Both the position numbers and the translations under genes were made by a program. Positions 1-5,172 of a stretch of 6,557 nt of DNA are shown here, piece by piece. The stretch covers positions 1 to 6,557 of the forward strand of contig JAFTBA010000213.1 in assembly GCA_017458545.1 (NCBI GenBank), in the 5' to 3' direction. The stretch comes from Synergistaceae bacterium. GTDB taxonomy: Bacteria > Synergistota > Synergistia > Synergistales > Aminobacteriaceae. The number at the start of each line of letters is the position of its first letter. Position 1 is the stretch's first letter. The notes below the pieces were generated by a model, which had not been told where the DNA came from, did no database searches, and saw only the letters and a list, made by a program, of their open reading frames with translations.

Positions 1-1
1 G

Positions 2-118
2 AGCGATGAGGAGAGTCTGATGGAGATTGAGAAACTGAAACCTCAGGGGCATATGGTTAAAACATTACCGCTCAGGGAAATTAAAGGAATGATACAGGGG
101 TTTTTTAACGGGAAATAA
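2..118 (+). CDS. C-terminal end of an unidentified protein (partial)
   Basis: An open frame enters from the left edge and ends at TAA 116-118, giving 38 visible residues. The fragment starts SDEESLMEIEKL and ends IKGMIQGFFNGK. It is charged and probably helical at first, with a conserved-looking middle (KPQGHMVKTLPLR). There is no membrane segment. I do not recognise the family from so short a tail. The frame is supported only by uninterrupted reading and a sensible amino-acid mix. It lies 261 bp upstream of the decarboxylase operon, with no convincing hairpin terminator directly behind it, so whether transcription runs on is open. Confidence 0.5.
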   Translation, partial: SDEESLMEIEKLKPQGHMVKTLPLREIKGMIQGFFNGK

Positions 119-195
119 AGGAGTGTAATAATCATTCGCAGAGTAACGGGTCAGCTTTTTTATTTTACGGTTTTAATTTTGCATGGCCGACTCAA

Positions 196-223
196 ATTTT
201 TTTGTCTTGATTTTTTTGACGTG
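196..223. repeat. 14-bp tandem direct repeat with T7 tracts
   Basis: Two adjacent copies, ATTTTTTTGTCTTG (196-209) and ATTTTTTTGACGTG (210-223), match at 12 of 14 positions. Each holds a run of seven T. This could be a slippage duplication or a bent or protein-binding element; the sequence does not decide. Confidence 0.6.
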
Positions 224-290
224 CTGATTGATTCTCTGCTGTCAAAAATACAAAAATCAATAACACATTTAATATACATACCCTGAATCT

Positions 291-319
291 TTGCAATGAA
301 ATAATTTCTATGATATTCT
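291..319 (+). promoter_or_regulatory. Weak candidate sigma-70-type promoter for the decarboxylase operon
   Basis: TTGCAA (291-296) and TATTCT (314-319) are separated by 17 bp; each matches the consensus hexamer at 4 of 6 positions. Transcription would start near 326, leaving a leader of about 54 nt. The palindrome GAAATAATTTC (298-308) lies in the spacer and could be an operator. In AT-rich DNA such matches arise easily, so this is only a candidate. TATGAT at 309-314 is a better -10 hexamer but has no -35 at proper spacing. Confidence 0.25.
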
Positions 320-360
320 ACATTTCAAATTGGCATTTCAGAAAATATCACTTTAACAAA

Positions 361-367
361 AAGGAGG
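361..367 (+). promoter_or_regulatory. Ribosome binding site of the carboxyltransferase gene
   Basis: AAGGAGG lies 12 nt before ATG 380 but only 3 nt before the in-frame TTG 371. The 3-nt gap is too short for normal initiation, which favours ATG 380, though 12 nt is also longer than the usual 5-9. Confidence 0.7.
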
Positions 368-379
368 AGCTTGTCGGAT

Positions 380-1939
380 ATGGGATTTCGTACTATAGAA
401 GAGCTTTGCGCTGATTTAGATGAAAAACGCAAATCCGCTCTCAGCGGCGGCGGTGATGAGGCCGTCAAAACACAGAAGTCCAAAGGCAAGGGCACTGCCC
501 GTGAACGCATCGCTAAACTTCTCGATACAGGTTCATTCATTGAACTTGATGAGTTCGTTACGCACAGGTGCGAAAATTTCGGGCTCAACGAAAAAAAACC
601 TCTCGGTGACGGAGTTGTTACAGGCTGGGGAACTGTTGACGGTAGAAAAGTCTTCGTTTTCAGTCAGGACTTCACCGTCTTCGGCGGTTCATTAGGCGAG
701 AAACACGCTGACAAAATTTGCAAGGTCATTGACATGGCCATGCAGAACGGCTGCCCCGTCATAGGCATTAACGACTCTGGCGGTGCTAGGATTCAGGAGG
801 GTACTGACGCGCTCAACGGTTACGGAAAAATTTTCAAACGCAATACCCTCGCAAGCGGTGTTATCCCTCAGCTTTCAGTCATAATGGGGCCTACAGCAGG
901 AGGAGCAGTTTACAGCCCTGCATTAACAGACTTCATATTCATGGTCGACAAAGAAAGCATCATGCACATCACAGGCCCTGAAGTTATCAAGGCTGTAACC
1001 GGTGAAGACATCACAGGTGAGGAATTAGGCGGTGCTGTAACACACAACACTGTCAGCGGTAACGCTCATTTCTGCGCTAAGGACGAGGACGAATGCTTTG
1101 AGCAGATTCGCAAGGTACTCTCATACTTACCGCTCAACAACCTCGATGATGCACCGTTCAAACCCACCAATGACAGCCCTGAAAGAGCTGACTTATCATT
1201 GCGCGAGATCGTTCCCGTCAACCCCAATAAGGGCTATGATGTTCACGAGGTGCTGACGAGAGTACTCGATGACGGTGAGTTCACTGAGGTACAGGAAGGT
1301 TTCGCTAAGAATATTGTTACGGGTTACGGCAGAATCGCAGGACGTTCGGTCGGAATCATCGCAAATAATGCTGACGTTCTCGCAGGCGCTCTCGACATTA
1401 ACGCTTCGGATAAGGCTTCGAGATTCATACGGCACTGCGACGCTTTCAACCTTCCCATCGTAACGTTCGTTGACGTTCCCGGTTACCTGCCCGGTGCAGA
1501 TCAGGAAAAGGGCGGAATTATCCGCAAGGGCGCGAAAATGCTCTATGCTTACAGCGAGGCAACTGTGCCGTTAATCAGCGTAATACTCAGAAAGGCTTAC
1601 GGCGGTGCATACCTTGCTATGTCGAGCAAGAGTCTCGGAGCTGATGTCGTACTTGCATGGCCTCAGGCTGAAATAGCCGTTATGGGTGCTGAAGGTGCAG
1701 CAAGTATCGTCTTCAAGAAAGAGATTAACGCTGCTGACAATCCTTCGGAAAAACGCCTCGAGAAGATTGACGAATACCGTGAGGCTTTCGCTAATCCTTA
1801 CAGGGCAGCCGAAAGAGGTTATGTTGACCGCGTTATAATGCCTGAAGAAACAAGAAAAGCACTTTGCGAGGCTCTCATGGTTTCGGAAAGCAAACGCGAG
1901 ACACGTCCGTCCAAAAAACACGGGGTAATCCCTCACTAA
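380..1939 (+). CDS. mmdA: Acyl-CoA decarboxylase/carboxylase carboxyltransferase subunit (methylmalonyl-CoA decarboxylase alpha type)
   Basis: This is a 519-residue crotonase-fold carboxyltransferase. In the family it moves a carboxyl group between an acyl-CoA and biotin on a carrier protein. Two tandem domains are visible. The N-terminal half has GGARIQEG (about 134-141) and the oxyanion-hole stretch GPTAGGAVYSP (about 170-180), followed by a TGPEVIKAVTGE segment. The C-terminal half has VDVPGYLPG (about 365-373), the second oxyanion stretch AYGGAYLAM (about 406-414) and VMGAEGAASIVF. The length fits MmdA and PccB (about 510-520), not the longer glutaconyl-CoA decarboxylase alpha. The following oadG and biotin-carrier genes, with no biotin carboxylase, argue for a decarboxylase; methylmalonyl-CoA as substrate is inferred. 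It is first in an operon, 31 bp before oadG. An in-frame TTG at 371 would add three residues, but it sits too close to the Shine-Dalgarno. Confidence 0.93.
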   Translation: MGFRTIEELCADLDEKRKSALSGGGDEAVKTQKSKGKGTARERIAKLLDTGSFIELDEFVTHRCENFGLNEKKPLGDGVVTGWGTVDGRKVFVFSQDFTVFGGSLGEKHADKICKVIDMAMQNGCPVIGINDSGGARIQEGTDALNGYGKIFKRNTLASGVIPQLSVIMGPTAGGAVYSPALTDFIFMVDKESIMHITGPEVIKAVTGEDITGEELGGAVTHNTVSGNAHFCAKDEDECFEQIRKVLSYLPLNNLDDAPFKPTNDSPERADLSLREIVPVNPNKGYDVHEVLTRVLDDGEFTEVQEGFAKNIVTGYGRIAGRSVGIIANNADVLAGALDINASDKASRFIRHCDAFNLPIVTFVDVPGYLPGADQEKGGIIRKGAKMLYAYSEATVPLISVILRKAYGGAYLAMSSKSLGADVVLAWPQAEIAVMGAEGAASIVFKKEINAADNPSEKRLEKIDEYREAFANPYRAAERGYVDRVIMPEETRKALCEALMVSESKRETRPSKKHGVIPH

Positions 1940-1950
1940 AATAATTACAG

Positions 1951-1957
1951 AAGGAGG
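1951..1957 (+). promoter_or_regulatory. Ribosome binding site of oadG, with a decoy ATG
   Basis: AAGGAGG is followed after 3 nt by ATG 1961, which opens only a nine-codon frame ending at TGA 1988-1990. The true oadG ATG 1971 is 13 nt from the Shine-Dalgarno and in another frame. The coding frame of oadG fixes 1971, or less likely ATG 1980, as its start. Confidence 0.65.
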
Positions 1958-1970
1958 ACTATGAGATACT

Positions 1971-2393
1971 ATGCAGCCTATGCACTTTGAAGGACTTGCA
2001 GGAGCAGTAAACGTAAGTATCGTAGCATTCTCGATAGTATTCGGAGTATTGCTTGTTCTTACGGGAGTTATCTACGGAATGAAACTGTTTGCAGGCTCAG
2101 GGGACGAAAAAAAAAATGATGTAGCCCCCTCCGCTAAACCTTCATCACCGACAGTATCAGCCGCTAAACCTTCGGTATCAGTTTCAGCCCCCGTTCAGGC
2201 CGACAAAACGAAAATCATTGCGGCTATAACGGCAGCAATAGTTGAGTTCACCGGGAGTTCTGATTTCAGGATACTTTCAGTACAGGCTGAGGGTCAGACT
2301 CAGGGAATGCCCGGGAGTTACTGGACATCAAGATGGAAGACTGCCGGAATGATGGCTTTGAATGCGAACAGATTAAACCGCAAATGGCATTAA
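1971..2393 (+). CDS. oadG: OadG-family membrane subunit of a sodium-pump decarboxylase (gamma/delta type)
   Basis: This 140-residue protein has the OadG layout. A short N-terminus (MQPMHFEGL) is followed by one hydrophobic membrane segment at about residues 12-36 (NVSIVAFSIVFGVLLVLTGV). Next come a charged GDEKKND stretch, a Ser/Ala/Pro/Lys linker (about 51-77), and a C-terminal domain with KIIAAITAAI, FRILSV and the SRWKTAG...NR end typical of the family's long members. In known complexes this subunit anchors the carboxyltransferase and biotin carrier to the integral-membrane beta subunit that moves Na+. It lies between the carboxyltransferase and carrier genes, 26 nt before the GTG of the latter. 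Two oddities are an A10 run at 2107-2116, just after the membrane segment, and a 30-bp period repeat in the linker. Family call is firm; the exact complex is inferred. Confidence 0.88.
   Translation: MQPMHFEGLAGAVNVSIVAFSIVFGVLLVLTGVIYGMKLFAGSGDEKKNDVAPSAKPSSPTVSAAKPSVSVSAPVQADKTKIIAAITAAIVEFTGSSDFRILSVQAEGQTQGMPGSYWTSRWKTAGMMALNANRLNRKWH
2131..2190 (+). repeat. 30-bp period direct repeat in the oadG linker
   Basis: The exact 13-mer CCGCTAAACCTTC occurs at 2131-2143 and 2161-2173, 30 bp (ten codons) apart, and GTATCAG follows in both units at shifted positions. It encodes two AKPS units of the flexible linker, so it looks like an in-frame duplication that has since drifted. Confidence 0.6.
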
Positions 2394-2402
2394 GAAAAAC
2401 GG

Positions 2403-2408
2403 AAGGAG
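2403..2408 (+). promoter_or_regulatory. Ribosome binding site deciding the GTG start of the biotin carrier
   Basis: AAGGAG lies 11 nt before GTG 2420. The only upstream in-frame ATG candidates (2333, 2384) lie within oadG and have no Shine-Dalgarno, and their extra residues do not look like a carrier-protein N-terminus. GTG 2420 is therefore preferred. Confidence 0.65.
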
Positions 2409-2419
2409 ATAAAATTATC

Positions 2420-2830
2420 GTGAGCAATAAATACAGAGTAACAGTTGACGGAACGGCCTACACGGTCGAAGTCGAAAGTCTCGGAGCAGGATCAGCTATG
2501 CCCGTTGCAGCACCTGCAGCACCTGCAGCACCCGTTGCACCTGCTGCCCCTGCAGCACCTGCTGCACCTGCACCTGCGCCCGAAGCACCTGCAGCACCTG
2601 CGCCCGTAGCAGAAGGAGCTACAACAGTAACAGCTCCCATGCCCGGAAAGATTCTCAGCCTCAAGGTCAACGTAGGAGACAGCGTTAATAACGGCGATTT
2701 AGTGCTTCTGCTTGAGGCCATGAAGATGGAGAATGAAGTTTTTGCGACAGCGGCAGGTAAGGTAACTGAGATTCGCGTTAAGTCAGGCGACAGCGTTAAC
2801 ACAGGCGATGTGTTAATGGTGATTGCGTAA
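2420..2830 (+). CDS. mmdC: Biotin carboxyl carrier protein of the decarboxylase (gamma subunit)
   Basis: From GTG 2420 the product has 136 residues. The N-terminal strand segment NKYRVTVDGTAYTVEVE (about 3-19) is typical of decarboxylase biotin carriers. An Ala/Pro linker follows (about 28-64), then a biotinyl/lipoyl domain (about 68-136) with APMPGKI, the biotinylation motif EAMKMEN, and a second half-barrel repeat ending SGDSVNTGDVLMVIA. Lys102 in EAMKMEN is the expected biotin site. The protein would carry CO2 as carboxybiotin from the carboxyltransferase to the membrane subunit. It is last in the operon, 24 bp before a strong terminator hairpin. A frame open from ATG 2333 would add 29 residues overlapping oadG, but lacks a ribosome binding site. 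The gene is often called mmdC or gcdC depending on substrate; the symbol depends on the methylmalonyl-CoA inference. Confidence 0.92.
   Translation: MSNKYRVTVDGTAYTVEVESLGAGSAMPVAAPAAPAAPVAPAAPAAPAAPAPAPEAPAAPAPVAEGATTVTAPMPGKILSLKVNVGDSVNNGDLVLLLEAMKMENEVFATAAGKVTEIRVKSGDSVNTGDVLMVIA
2501..2611 (+). repeat. Imperfect 9-bp/3-residue repeats encoding the Ala-Pro linker
   Basis: Repeated GCAGCACCT-like units encode AAP triplets, interrupted by PVAP, APAPAPEAP and APVA. It forms a mobile, extended arm between the N-terminal segment and the biotin domain. Such DNA is prone to in-frame length change. Confidence 0.8.
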
Positions 2831-2854
2831 CAGTGTAAACAGGAAAAAATTTGT

Positions 2855-2888
2855 CCCTCCTGATTCATGAGTCGGGAGGGCTTTTGTT
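2855..2888 (+). terminator. Intrinsic terminator of the decarboxylase operon
   Basis: CCCTCCTGATT (2855-2865) pairs with AGTCGGGAGGG (2870-2880) through 11 pairs, two of them G-U, closing a CATG tetraloop. CTTTTGTT follows at once. It starts 24 nt after the stop of the biotin-carrier gene. An A-rich stretch just upstream (2844-2850) could give weak reverse-strand function. Confidence 0.88.
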
Positions 2889-2897
2889 ATGAACACA

Positions 2898-2903
2898 GAG
2901 GTG
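2898..2903 (+). promoter_or_regulatory. Ribosome binding site deciding the start of the SH3-domain protein
   Basis: GAGGTG lies 9 nt before ATG 2913. The earlier in-frame ATG 2889 sits right behind the terminator T-tract with no Shine-Dalgarno and would put eight mostly polar residues before the signal peptide. ATG 2913 is therefore preferred. Confidence 0.6.
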
Positions 2904-2912
2904 AAACTAATC

Positions 2913-3548
2913 ATGCGTAAACTTTCAGCATTAACGGCACTGATATTAATGATGATGCTGTTGAGTTCGGGGAGTTGTTCGGCAAAAGAAAGATTCGTTA
3001 CGTTCCCGGCACTCGGAATGTGCAACGGTACATATGTGCGTTACAGGGATAATCCCGATACTGAGGGCGAAATTTTAGGGAGGCTCAATTTTCCTGAGAG
3101 GGTAATCGTTCTGGGAAGCACTGCTACTGACGGGCAGGTATGGTACGAAATTGAAGACCCTCACGGCGATAATACTGCGTTTGTTTTCGGGAAGTACGTT
3201 GAGCCTGTTTACAATGAGACGCTTCAGCAGAGTGAACCATATAAAATGCTGGTGAACATCATTCAGACTTACGGGATTACACGCGAAAAGGCTGAGTTTT
3301 ATGACGGTGCTAAGGCTGATACATCATACAAGGGTGCTGACGGTCTTGTGCGGGTTAGGGCAAGGCATAAAGGCTGTGCTTTCGGCGAGGTCGAAATAGG
3401 CGATGACGCTGAACGGCTCAGAGAAGTACTCGGAGACCCCGACGTTGAGAATGATAACGGGGCTGAATGGGTTTATAAGGTTGATGACGTGTCATTGAGC
3501 TTTCTGTTTGATGACGGGAAGATTTACGAGATGGTTTACGAGAATTAA
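2913..3548 (+). CDS. Exported protein with SH3-like domain and an uncharacterised C-terminal domain
   Basis: From ATG 2913 the product has 211 residues. It opens with a signal peptide: MRK, a hydrophobic core (about 5-17), then SSGSCSAKE. Cys22 could be a weak lipobox (S-G-S-C), or signal peptidase I could cut after CSA, so lipoprotein versus soluble secreted is undecided. Residues about 40-98 look like a bacterial SH3-type domain (YVRYRDNPDTEGEILGRL, VIVLG, WYEIEDP, FVFGKYVEPV), a fold often found in envelope proteins. The C-terminal part (about 157-210) has a regular pattern, EIGDDAERLREVLGDPD, WVYKVDD, LSFLFDDGKIYEMVYEN, which resembles small BamE/SmpA-like envelope domains; this is a pattern-level guess. 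No catalytic motif is evident. It sits alone, 24 nt behind a terminator and 141 bp before araA. I assign no function beyond an envelope-located protein. Confidence 0.75.
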   Translation: MRKLSALTALILMMMLLSSGSCSAKERFVTFPALGMCNGTYVRYRDNPDTEGEILGRLNFPERVIVLGSTATDGQVWYEIEDPHGDNTAFVFGKYVEPVYNETLQQSEPYKMLVNIIQTYGITREKAEFYDGAKADTSYKGADGLVRVRARHKGCAFGEVEIGDDAERLREVLGDPDVENDNGAEWVYKVDDVSLSFLFDDGKIYEMVYEN

Positions 3549-3689
3549 TGTTGAAAAAAAAAACAGACTGCCGACAAAATTAAATGTCTGCTTTCAAAAA
3601 TTATATAAAAAAACATCGTTATAGGATAAAATTAACTCATCTCAAATTAATCATTCCTCATTTCATCTTGAAGGGAGTAATAATATTTC
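3549..3689. other. AT-rich intergenic region upstream of araA
   Basis: This 141-bp gap holds an A10 run (3554-3563), a weak CAGAC/GTCTG inverted repeat (3564-3568, 3586-3590) without a T-tract, TAAAAT (3627-3632) as a possible -10 hexamer with no good -35, and two AAATTAA copies 15 bp apart (3629-3635, 3644-3650). It probably contains the araA promoter and any sugar-responsive operator, but I cannot place them firmly. Confidence 0.5.
3671..3677 (+). promoter_or_regulatory. Ribosome binding site of araA
   Basis: AAGGGAG lies 12 nt before ATG 3690, again longer than the usual spacing. No other in-frame start fits, and the N-terminus MSIKDYEFWFVVGSQ matches the family. Confidence 0.6.
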
Positions 3690-5165
3690 ATGAGCATTAA
3701 AGATTATGAGTTCTGGTTTGTCGTGGGAAGTCAGTACCTTTACGGCACTGAAGTCCTCGACACAGTAGCAAAACGCGCACAGGAAATGACCGACACACTC
3801 AACTCCTCAGGCATTCTCCCCTGCAAAATCGTCTACAAAGTTACAGCTAAAACCAACGCTGAAATCACTGACGTTATCCGCGACGCTAACCACGACACTA
3901 AATGTGCCGGCATCATCACTTGGTGTCACACCTTCAGCCCCTCTAAAATGTGGATTAACGGCCTCGCTAATCTCAGTAAGGCATGGTGTCATTTCGCCAC
4001 TCAGTACAACCGCGAAATCCCTAATGACGAGATCGATATGGATTTCATGAACCTCAATCAGGCAGCTCACGGCGACAGAGAACACGGTTTCATAGGCGCA
4101 AGACTCAGAGCTCCCAGAAAAGTTATCGCAGGTTATTGGCAGGACAAAGACGTTCAGGAAAAACTCGGCAAATGGATGCGTTCAGCTGCAGGCGCAGAGT
4201 TCTCGAAATCCCTCAAAGTTATGCGTTTCGGCGATAACATGCGCGAAGTCGCTGTTACTGAAGGCGACAAAGTTGAAGTTCAGATAAAATTAGGCTGGCA
4301 GGTCAACACTTGGCCTGTAGGTAAACTCGTTGACACCATGAACGCCGTTACCGAATCAGAAGTTGACGCTCTCATGAAGGAATACGAGTCCCTTTATGAC
4401 ATGGCAACTGATAACATTGAGGCAGTACGTTATCAGGCACGCGAGGAAATCGCCATCAAAAAAATGCTCGACGCTGAAGGCTGCTGCGCGTTCTCAAACA
4501 CGTTTCAGGATTTGTACGGCATGAGACAGTTGCCGGGTATCGCTACACAGCATTTGCTCGCTTCAGGTTACGGCTACGGTGCCGAAGGCGACTGGAAGGT
4601 CTCGGCAATGACCGCCATCATCAAATTCATGACCGAAGGACTGAAAGGCGGTTCGGCATTCATGGAGGATTACACTTACCACCTTGTACCAGGCAATGAG
4701 TACAGCTTGGGAGCTCACATGCTCGAAGTATGCCCCTCAGTTGCAGCAGCTAAACCCAGAATCGAAGTCCATCCTCTCGGTATCGGCGGCAAGGAAGACC
4801 CTGCGCGACTCGTTTTTGAGGGCCATGAGGGCAAGGCAGTTGTTGTGAGTCTTGTTGACATGGGCGGAAGATTACGCCTCATCTGTCAGGATATTGAGTG
4901 CGTCAAACCCATCATGCCTATGCCTAATTTACCCGTTGCACGTGTAATGTGGAAAGCTATGCCCGACCTCAAAACAGGTCTCGAATGCTGGATACTCGCA
5001 GGAGGCGCACATCATACCGTTTTGAGCTATGACGTTGACGCTGAACAGATGCGCGACTGGGCAAGAATTATGGATATTGAGTTCGTCCACATCAGCAAGG
5101 ACACTACTACCGAGAGTTTAGAACATGACTTATTCCTCTCGGATATTGCATGGAAGCTGAAGTGA
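3690..5165 (+). CDS. araA: L-arabinose isomerase
   Basis: This cytoplasmic enzyme converts L-arabinose to L-ribulose, the first step of arabinose use, and needs a divalent metal, usually Mn2+. The 491-residue product is full length (E. coli AraA has 500). The N-terminus has the family's FVVGSQYLYG; DMDFMNLNQAAHGDREHGF lies at about 117-134. All four metal/catalytic residues are present: Glu299 in GAEGDW, Glu326 in FMEDYTY, His343 in GAHMLEVCP and His442 in GGAHHTV. They correspond to E. coli Glu306, Glu333, His350 and His450, with the same spacing for the first three. araD follows after 7 bp, so the two are surely co-transcribed. No ribulokinase gene (araB) is adjacent on either side. No transcription factor gene is visible. 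Confidence 0.97.
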   Translation: MSIKDYEFWFVVGSQYLYGTEVLDTVAKRAQEMTDTLNSSGILPCKIVYKVTAKTNAEITDVIRDANHDTKCAGIITWCHTFSPSKMWINGLANLSKAWCHFATQYNREIPNDEIDMDFMNLNQAAHGDREHGFIGARLRAPRKVIAGYWQDKDVQEKLGKWMRSAAGAEFSKSLKVMRFGDNMREVAVTEGDKVEVQIKLGWQVNTWPVGKLVDTMNAVTESEVDALMKEYESLYDMATDNIEAVRYQAREEIAIKKMLDAEGCCAFSNTFQDLYGMRQLPGIATQHLLASGYGYGAEGDWKVSAMTAIIKFMTEGLKGGSAFMEDYTYHLVPGNEYSLGAHMLEVCPSVAAAKPRIEVHPLGIGGKEDPARLVFEGHEGKAVVVSLVDMGGRLRLICQDIECVKPIMPMPNLPVARVMWKAMPDLKTGLECWILAGGAHHTVLSYDVDAEQMRDWARIMDIEFVHISKDTTTESLEHDLFLSDIAWKLK

Positions 5166-5172
5166 TTTTGCC

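Larger units (their letters stand above)
119..379. other. AT-rich intergenic region upstream of the decarboxylase operon
   Basis: This 261-bp gap has no supportable gene on either strand. It holds T-rich tracts, a 14-bp tandem repeat (196-223), a long-range imperfect inverted repeat (138-155 with 223-239), a perfect 11-bp palindrome GAAATAATTTC (298-308), a 7-bp inverted repeat TGATATT/AATATCA (311-317, 344-350), a weak candidate promoter, and the Shine-Dalgarno of the next gene. It most likely carries the end of the upstream transcript and the promoter of the operon. Confidence 0.6.

Noticed and set aside
371..373. TTG as start of the carboxyltransferase
   Set aside because: It is only 3 nt from the Shine-Dalgarno core; ATG 380 in the same frame fits better. 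Not fully excluded.
1571..1936. 121-codon minus-strand open frame
   Set aside because: It lies wholly antisense to the well-supported carboxyltransferase, has no recognisable motif and is Cys/Phe-rich as expected of a shadow frame.
2333..2419. N-terminal extension of the biotin carrier from ATG 2333
   Set aside because: It overlaps oadG in another frame, lacks a ribosome binding site, and adds residues unlike the family; GTG 2420 has AAGGAG upstream.
2501..2611. CRISPR-like or mobile repeat array
   Set aside because: The repeats are in-frame coding units of an Ala-Pro linker with no spacers.
2458..2868. 136-codon minus-strand Ala/Gly-rich open frame
   Set aside because: Its composition is the reverse complement of the Ala-Pro linker repeats in the biotin-carrier gene.
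3564..3595. Possible terminator behind the SH3-domain gene
   Set aside because: The CAGAC/GTCTG stem has only 5 pairs, a 17-nt loop and no T-tract beyond CTTTC; too weak to call.
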